A DNA stretch of 11,829 nt from Prevotella sp. UBA6387. GTDB taxonomy: Bacteria; Bacteroidota; Bacteroidia; Bacteroidales; Bacteroidaceae. The translations under genes and the position numbers were made by a program. Below are positions 6,336 to 11,829 of this stretch, one piece after another (position 1 is the first letter of the stretch; the number at the start of each line of letters is the position of its first letter). The DNA lies in assembly GCA_002437565.1 (NCBI GenBank), contig DJQL01000054.1, positions 1-11,829 on the forward strand, written 5' to 3'. Under the pieces are notes generated by a model. That model searched no databases. It had not been told where the DNA came from and was given only the letters and a program-made list of their open reading frames with translations.

Positions 6336-9300
6336 ATGAAAAGACCATTAGTCCTTTTAGGAACGATGATGCTGGCTTGTTGGCTTTATCCTAACGCCAC
6401 TCAGGCTTCCCCTGACCCTCTGGCAGTGAGTCAAAATAGTAACACAGTGACCGGTAAGGTAGTTGATGAGAATGGTGACCCTGTGGTAGGCGCTACCATT
6501 CAAGAGGCGGGCACCAACCGTGGCACTATTACGGACATGAACGGAAACTTCACCTTGTCTGTAAGGAATGACGCCACGATCAAGGTGACCTACCTTGGCT
6601 ACAAGACCGTTTTGAGGAAAGCCACTTCCAACATGAATATTGCCCTTGAGGCCGATCAGGCAAACCTCGACGAGGTGGTGGTCGTGGGTTATGGCCAGCA
6701 GAAGAAGGCCAACCTCACGGGCGCCGTGGCAAATGTAGACATGGAGAAGACGTTTGGCTCGCGTCCAGAGCAGGACGTGACCAAGGCCCTGCAAGGTGCC
6801 GTGCCAGGTTTGACAGTCCTGTCAAACAGTGGCGACATCACGAGCACATCGTCTATCTCCATTCGTGGTTTGGGTACGTTGTCCAACAGCCAGAACTCGT
6901 CGCCTCTTATCGTTGTTGACGGTATGCCTGTTGACGATCTGACAATGATCAGTGCCAACGACATTGCCAGCATCTCCGTATTGAAAGACGCTTCCTCTTC
7001 TGCCATCTACGGCTCACGTGCCGCGTTCGGCGTGATACTTATCACCACCAAGGGCGGTAAGCAAGGAGAGAAGGTAAGGGTGAAATACAACATGCAGTTT
7101 GGTTGGGACAAGTCTACATACCTCCCCGACTTCCCGTCGGTGCCAGAGCAGATACGAGCCCGCCTCATAGCCGCGGATCGTGCTGGCCAGTCTACTCCAG
7201 AGCTCTTTGGCATGTATATGGATAAGCTGCTGCCTTATGCCGAGGCTTGGGAAAAACAACATAAGGGCAAGAAGGGCTATACCGTGATGGAGCCTTATCA
7301 GAGCATGGACAACGTGGGTGACTATTATTTCACGCCAGAGGGACAACCTCTTTATTATGCCGACTACGACATTCAAGGCATCTGGTACAACGACCACGCC
7401 CCCTCGACAAACCACAACGTGTCTATCTCAGGATCATCGGGCAAGACCACATTCTATACGTCGTTCGACTACGATTCTAAGCAGGATGTCAAGAACTTCA
7501 ATCCTGGAAAGCGTTCTCGCTATGGCTTGACTACCAACGTCAAGACCGACATCACCGACTGGCTGACAGTGGGCGTGCGCATGAACTGGACTCGCCGCCG
7601 CATGAGCTATGCAGACCCATGGTCTAACATTTACCAATATCTCTGGCGTTGGGGTTCATACTTCATCCCGTCTGGTATATATCAAGATGCGGATGGCAAC
7701 CAATATGACTATCGTGTCGTGGCCATGCAAAAGAACTGCAACCGCGCTTACAACACTTTCGACCAGCTGCGCTTGAACGGTTATATCAAGGCGAATATCA
7801 CAAAGGACCTTACTTTTAATGTCGATTACACGTTCCAAACCGACAACATCAATTATAAGGCAAGCAACAAGAGCATCTATGGCATGAACTGGAGCGGCAC
7901 GAAACCGCAGTATATCGTGACAGAGAGCAACAACGACGCCACACGCTGGAACACGAAGCGCAACCGCTGGACGGCCAACGCATATCTGGACTATACTCAC
8001 ACGTTCTTCAAAGACCATAACTTCCATGCAATGGTTGGTATCAACGGTGAGAACTACAAGTCAGACTATTTCTATGCTCGTCGCAAGCAGCTCTATGATG
8101 AGAGTTATCCAGAGCTGAATCTTGCTTATGGTGATATGTCGAAGGCAACTATCGATTCGTCTACGGGCGACCGTGCCTCCGCAGGTTACTTTGGCCGTAT
8201 CAATTACGACTATAAGGGCATATATCTGCTTGAGCTCAATGGCCGTTATGATGGCTCGTCTCGTTTCCGTGATGGTGACCGCTGGGCATTCTTCCCAAGT
8301 TTCTCCGTGGGTTATCGTTTCTCTGAGGAGTCTTACTGGAAGCCTTTGCAGAAATACGTGTCAAATGGTAAGTTGCGTTTCTCTTATGGTGAGATAGGCA
8401 ATGAAGCCATCGGCGACAACATGTTCCTCTCAACGCTGACCGCAACGCAGGGTGATAATAAAAATCCCACGTGGCTCAATGGTAGCGGTACAAAGCTCAA
8501 TCAGTTCACGATGCCCACATGGGTCAGTTCTTCACTGACGTGGGAGCGTATACAGACCAAGAACCTCGGTATAGACCTTGGCTTCTTCAACAACGAGCTC
8601 AACGTAACCGCAGAGTTGTATGAGCGTCTCACCAAGGATATGCTTTCTCCAGGTCAGGCCCTTCCTGCGACAGTTGGCGACAGTGCGCCTTATACCAACA
8701 ATGGCGAATTGCAGTCGCGTGGCTGGGAACTCTCGCTCTCTTGGCGTCACCAGTTCACTCGCGACCTTCAAGTGTATGCCAACTTCTCCATTGGCGACTC
8801 AAAGGTCAAAGTCAAGAAGTGGAATCCAATAACTGTGGAGCCTGGTAAAACCATTGACGACTATAAGCTTATCGGCCATACCAACGACACAAGTTACGCG
8901 TACGAGGGTGAGACTTGGGGCGATATCTGGGGTTTTGAGACCGACCGCTACTTCACAGAGGCCGACTTCGACGGCAAGAACGCTGACGGCTCTTGGAAGT
9001 ACAAGGAAGGCATTGCCGACCAGACGGGTTTGCAGGTGGGTAACTTCGTGTATGGCCCTGGTGACATCAAGTATAAGGATCTGAATGGTGACGGCAAAAT
9101 TGATGGCGGTGAGGGTACCCTCGCCAATCACGGCGACTTGAAGGTCATCGGCAATGTGCTGCCTCGCTATGAGTACAGTTTCCACGTGGGCGGTTCATGG
9201 AAAGGCATCGACCTCGACCTTTTCTTCCAGGGTGTTGGCAAGCGTGACATTTGGACAACTTCTTCATTCGTTTTCCCGATGGTGCAGGCACAAGACCAGC

Positions 9301-9731
9301 AGTTGTTCAGCAACCTTACTAAATACAACGTCTATGACCCAGAGAATGGCAACGTGAATGTCAGTGAGGATAACGACTATCCTTGCTTGTGGCCAGGCGT
9401 GTCGGCTGCAGGTAAAGTTCCGGCTTTGGCATCTGCTGGTGGTAACAACAACTTTTATCCGCAGTCTAAGTACTTAGTGCATATGTCTTATCTGAGGCTT
9501 AAGAACGTCACGTTGGGTTACACTCTCCCTCAGGGCCTCGTTCGTAAGGCATACATTCAGAACCTGAGGATCTACGCCAGCGTGGACAACCTCTGGCTGC
9601 TCCATAAAGGCAACGGAGACATTCCTCTCGACCCAGAAGTCAATACTGGTGAAGGCTTGAGCTATGGCGGGTGGGGCCGTACGGTGCCTATCACTCGCAC
9701 ATGGGCCGTCGGATTGCAGCTTACATTCTAA
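6336..9731 (+). CDS. SusC/RagA family TonB-linked outer-membrane transporter
   Basis: This complete 1131-residue transporter should import a glycan fragment or other large substrate with the SusD-like lipoprotein encoded next. The signal peptide spans residues 1-24, with predicted cleavage after ATQA. A carboxypeptidase-regulatory-like beta domain (about 36-110) begins NTVTGKVVDENGDPVVGATI. The family signature LDEVVVVGYGQQKK is at 111-124. The plug covers about 125-240, with SISIRGLGTL, PLIVVDGMPVDD and YGSRAAFGVILITTKGG. In that last motif Phe231 replaces the more usual Asn. The rest is beta-barrel, with an Asp-rich loop DLNGDGKIDGGEG (near nt 9080) and a terminal strand ending LQLTF. There is no N-terminal STN domain, so signalling through an anti-sigma partner is not expected. 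It differs from the SusC at the window start, and no substrate can be read from its sequence. It lies 27 nt before its SusD partner, in one operon. Confidence 0.95.
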   Translation: MKRPLVLLGTMMLACWLYPNATQASPDPLAVSQNSNTVTGKVVDENGDPVVGATIQEAGTNRGTITDMNGNFTLSVRNDATIKVTYLGYKTVLRKATSNMNIALEADQANLDEVVVVGYGQQKKANLTGAVANVDMEKTFGSRPEQDVTKALQGAVPGLTVLSNSGDITSTSSISIRGLGTLSNSQNSSPLIVVDGMPVDDLTMISANDIASISVLKDASSSAIYGSRAAFGVILITTKGGKQGEKVRVKYNMQFGWDKSTYLPDFPSVPEQIRARLIAADRAGQSTPELFGMYMDKLLPYAEAWEKQHKGKKGYTVMEPYQSMDNVGDYYFTPEGQPLYYADYDIQGIWYNDHAPSTNHNVSISGSSGKTTFYTSFDYDSKQDVKNFNPGKRSRYGLTTNVKTDITDWLTVGVRMNWTRRRMSYADPWSNIYQYLWRWGSYFIPSGIYQDADGNQYDYRVVAMQKNCNRAYNTFDQLRLNGYIKANITKDLTFNVDYTFQTDNINYKASNKSIYGMNWSGTKPQYIVTESNNDATRWNTKRNRWTANAYLDYTHTFFKDHNFHAMVGINGENYKSDYFYARRKQLYDESYPELNLAYGDMSKATIDSSTGDRASAGYFGRINYDYKGIYLLELNGRYDGSSRFRDGDRWAFFPSFSVGYRFSEESYWKPLQKYVSNGKLRFSYGEIGNEAIGDNMFLSTLTATQGDNKNPTWLNGSGTKLNQFTMPTWVSSSLTWERIQTKNLGIDLGFFNNELNVTAELYERLTKDMLSPGQALPATVGDSAPYTNNGELQSRGWELSLSWRHQFTRDLQVYANFSIGDSKVKVKKWNPITVEPGKTIDDYKLIGHTNDTSYAYEGETWGDIWGFETDRYFTEADFDGKNADGSWKYKEGIADQTGLQVGNFVYGPGDIKYKDLNGDGKIDGGEGTLANHGDLKVIGNVLPRYEYSFHVGGSWKGIDLDLFFQGVGKRDIWTTSSFVFPMVQAQDQQLFSNLTKYNVYDPENGNVNVSEDNDYPCLWPGVSAAGKVPALASAGGNNNFYPQSKYLVHMSYLRLKNVTLGYTLPQGLVRKAYIQNLRIYASVDNLWLLHKGNGDIPLDPEVNTGEGLSYGGWGRTVPITRTWAVGLQLTF

Positions 9732-9758
9732 GTCTAATGATTTAAAATCAATGCTAAC

Positions 9759-11495
9759 ATGAAGAAATCAATTTTATATATCATAGCCGCCTCTGCCTTG
9801 ATGTTGACGAGTTGCGACGACTTTCTTGAGAAGAACCCTCGTGACACCTTTACAAATAATCCTGCCTTTTGGAGCAACAGCAACTTGGTAGAGAGTTACG
9901 CAAATCGCTTCTATGCCTACTATGGCGGAGCGTCCAACTTCTACTTTAACACCCTCAATGATGACCAGGTGAATCCGAGTTTTTCCAACTGGACATTTAC
10001 CAACGTGCCTAACACGGCATCCGCATGGTCAAGCCGCTTCACCAACATTCGTCGCGTCAACTACCTGCTTGACGGTTTGAAGTCATCTACATTGCCGGAA
10101 GCAACCAAAAAAAAGTTTGAGGCCATAGGCAGAATGAATAGGGCCTACGTCTATTCCGAGCTGGCAAAGATGTATGGCGACGTTCAGTGGGAGAGTAATG
10201 TCATACTTGACTCAAAGGACAGCACACAAACCAAAGGGCCACGAACAGACCAAGATATCGTGATGGACTCTGTGCTCAACGATCTCAACTTCGCCATCGC
10301 CAACCTTGCTTCCAATACTTCGGATAAAACGCTGTGGAGCAAGGAAATGGCTTTGGCCATGAAGAGTGAAGTGTGCCTCTATTGGGGCACTTACTGCAAG
10401 TACAGGACGGCCGCCGACAATGGCAAGGCCGCTGACCAAACACTCGCCCAGAAGTTCCTGCAAGAGAGCGTAAGCGCGTCGGAGCAGCTCATGAACTCCG
10501 GCAAGTTCGTCCTCAATGATTGGGACGTGGCTGGTACTTACGAGAATGCCGCTAACCCAAGCAAGCTTTATACCATTTATAACTCTCTTAGCTTGAGCGC
10601 TAACAGCGAGGTGATCTTCTACAAGCACTATGAGAAGGACGTGCTCAGCCATGGCTTGTGCGACTATACATGTGGCTCAACAACACAAAGCGGAATAACA
10701 AAGGATGCCATCGACGCATTTCTCTTCCGTGATGGCAAGCCAAAGGCAACCACTTCGCTTGACAAAGATGACAAGGCGGTGAAGAATGTCAATGGAGATT
10801 ACAGCATCTCTCATTTCTTGAAGAACAAGGATCGTCGTCTTGAGCTTCTCGTGGACTCTGTTCTCGCTTTCAAGAATCATGGATGGATACGCAATGAGCC
10901 GTCTCCTGATGCTGCTTTGCCAGCACAGATGACATCATCCACAGGCTACACCGTTTACAAGTATGATAATCCACAGATGGATATGACATATCGCACGAGT
11001 ACGGTTGGTTGCTATACTGATATTCCTCTTTATTGGTATTCCGTAATCCTGTTGAACTATGCTGAGGCAAAGGCTGAGCTTGGCACGATTACCCAGGACG
11101 ACCTCAACAAGAGTGTCAACTTGCTTCAGCGTCGTGCAGGACTGCCCGACATGACAACCTCTCCAGAGGCAGACCCGGCCAACAACATGGGCGTGAGCAA
11201 CTTGATATGGGAAATCCGCCGTTGCCGTCGTTGCGAACTCATGTGTGACAATAACTATCGCTATTGGGATCTCGTGCGTTGGCACCAGATGGACAAGATG
11301 GACACTAATGTAAACCTCAACGCGAACCTTGGAGCTAATGTCTCCAATGTGGAAGACGCTGACAAAAACGCGGATGGATATTTGAAAGGAACATCGGCTA
11401 CTCGCTCATTCAGCGCAAAGTATTATCACTATCCTGTGCCGACAAATGACATTACGCTAAACAGTCAAATCAAGCAGAACCCCAATTGGGATTGA
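9759..11495 (+). CDS. SusD/RagB family outer-membrane lipoprotein
   Basis: This 578-residue partner of the preceding transporter probably forms the substrate-binding lid. The lipoprotein signal MKKSILYIIAASALMLTSC puts the lipidated residue at Cys19, followed by DDFLEKNPRDTF, the usual start of mature SusD-family proteins. The N-terminal SusD-like part includes NIRRVNYLLDGL and a helix AIGRMNRAYVYSELAKMYGDV. The C-terminal RagB/SusD domain includes LLNYAEAKAELGTI, LLQRRAGLPD and ELMCDNNYRYWDLVRWHQM (about 492-510), then YHYPVPTNDITLNSQIKQNPNW at the end. The NELPTDECLW block that carries the starch-contact Trp in the other SusD is absent, so starch is not indicated. The start ATG overlaps a trivial four-codon frame at 9751. 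A strong terminator follows 41 nt after the stop, so this is the last gene of a two-gene operon. Confidence 0.95.
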   Translation: MKKSILYIIAASALMLTSCDDFLEKNPRDTFTNNPAFWSNSNLVESYANRFYAYYGGASNFYFNTLNDDQVNPSFSNWTFTNVPNTASAWSSRFTNIRRVNYLLDGLKSSTLPEATKKKFEAIGRMNRAYVYSELAKMYGDVQWESNVILDSKDSTQTKGPRTDQDIVMDSVLNDLNFAIANLASNTSDKTLWSKEMALAMKSEVCLYWGTYCKYRTAADNGKAADQTLAQKFLQESVSASEQLMNSGKFVLNDWDVAGTYENAANPSKLYTIYNSLSLSANSEVIFYKHYEKDVLSHGLCDYTCGSTTQSGITKDAIDAFLFRDGKPKATTSLDKDDKAVKNVNGDYSISHFLKNKDRRLELLVDSVLAFKNHGWIRNEPSPDAALPAQMTSSTGYTVYKYDNPQMDMTYRTSTVGCYTDIPLYWYSVILLNYAEAKAELGTITQDDLNKSVNLLQRRAGLPDMTTSPEADPANNMGVSNLIWEIRRCRRCELMCDNNYRYWDLVRWHQMDKMDTNVNLNANLGANVSNVEDADKNADGYLKGTSATRSFSAKYYHYPVPTNDITLNSQIKQNPNWD

Positions 11496-11536
11496 TTTTG
11501 AGGACAAGTGATTGATAGTTAAGTTAAATAATCATT

Positions 11537-11572
11537 AAATAGCAGCCGATGTGAAACTATCGGCTGCTATTT
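11537..11572 (+). terminator. terminator of the second susCD operon
   Basis: AAATAGCAGCCGAT (11537-11550) and ATCGGCTGCTATTT (11559-11572) form a perfect 14-bp stem with an 8-nt loop, GTGAAACT. The T-rich sequence TTTCTGTACTTTT covers its end and continues beyond it. Read backwards it also has an A/T-flanked stem, so it may work in both directions. Confidence 0.85.
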
Positions 11573-11575
11573 CTG

Positions 11576-11583
11576 TACTTTTG
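11576..11583 (+). promoter_or_regulatory. -7 box of the last, partial gene
   Basis: TACTTTTG fits TAnnTTTG and starts 4 nt after the terminator stem, 27 nt before the ATG at 11603. No clear TTTG lies about 19-20 nt upstream, because that space falls within the terminator hairpin. The call therefore rests on the -7 box and its position. Confidence 0.5.
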
Positions 11584-11602
11584 CATTATTAATTGCCTTT
11601 TT

Positions 11603-11829
11603 ATGCTAACAATCTTAAAAGTTTTTTCTGTATGTTGCGCGAGCGTGTTTTTGACGCAACCCTTGCAAGCTGAGAAGCTCAATCCTGCAACAGCGACTGC
11701 CATCTCAACTTCTTTGCGCCAATACACGCAAGGCATAAGGACCGGAAACATATTGGTGGATTCCTCAGCGGTATCAGCTGATAGCGTTAAGGTCTTTCTG
11801 AATACCGCATTGCAGGACGTGCCAATGCG
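11603..11829 (+). CDS. secreted protein, 5' end only; family uncertain
   Basis: An open frame runs from ATG 11603 to the window edge, giving 75 complete codons. Residues 1-23 (MLTILKVFSVCCASVF, then LTQPLQA) look like a type I signal peptide with cleavage after LQA. Neither Cys11 nor Cys12 sits in a good lipobox. The mature part begins EKLNPATATAISTSLRQYTQ, followed by GIRTGNILVDSSAVSADSVKVFLNTALQDVPMR. This pattern (an amphipathic helix with RQYT, then RTGNI.VDS, then a strand and an aliphatic loop) reminds me of the N-terminus of Bacteroidetes proteins annotated as xanthan lyase or golvesin C-terminal-like domain proteins. That is recall from a short fragment, and too little is present to be sure. 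The gene lies after a terminator with its own likely promoter, so it need not function with the susCD pair. Confidence 0.6.
   Translation, partial: MLTILKVFSVCCASVFLTQPLQAEKLNPATATAISTSLRQYTQGIRTGNILVDSSAVSADSVKVFLNTALQDVPM

Noticed and set aside
9751..9762. Four-codon frame ATG CTA ACA TGA overlapping the start of the second susD-like gene
   Set aside because: It is too short to call and there is no ribosome-binding site. The same nine bases ATGCTAACA occur at 11603, which I take as coincidence.

Overview
The window comes from a member of the Bacteroidales. Prevotellaceae is my best guess, but the family level is inference. The support is three SusC/SusD-type outer-membrane genes, lipoprotein signals of the LTSC/LTAC type, start codons that mostly lack a Shine-Dalgarno sequence, and promoters of the Bacteroidetes sigma-ABfr type (TTTG about 19-20 nt upstream of TAnnTTTG). 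Coding density is high and every protein gene reads left to right. The only minus-strand gene is a tRNA.

Region 1 (1-4818) is the end of a starch-utilization operon of the B. thetaiotaomicron sus type. It holds the 3' part of a SusC TonB-dependent transporter, a complete SusD that keeps the starch-contacting residues, and a SusE-like surface lipoprotein with three C-terminal starch-binding modules. Gaps of 29 nt separate the genes, and a strong intrinsic terminator closes the operon. Starch would be captured by SusD/SusE at the cell surface and passed as oligosaccharides through SusC. The degrading enzymes and the regulator are not in the window.

Region 2 (4819-6058) is a small island between the two transport loci. 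It carries a PD-(D/E)XK family (Rpn/PDDEXK_2 type) putative nuclease with its own promoter, a strong AGGAGG site and a repetitive C-terminus. A bidirectional terminator hairpin follows, then a convergent tRNA-Val(GAC) with a textbook promoter.

Region 3 (6059-11572) is a second SusC/SusD pair with no recognisable substrate specificity. It is preceded by a long AT-rich leader with a TAACTTTG promoter box and closed by a perfect 14-bp hairpin. No glycan-binding third gene or glycoside hydrolase accompanies the pair.

Region 4 (11576-11829) is the beginning of a secreted protein, cut off by the window edge.

I see no CRISPR array, insertion sequence, rRNA, riboswitch or clearly new biological system. 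The most interesting points are the three-module SusE-like protein that ends the operon without a SusF, the composition shift across its first module, the inverted repeat framing the nuclease promoter, and the orphan two-gene susCD operon.
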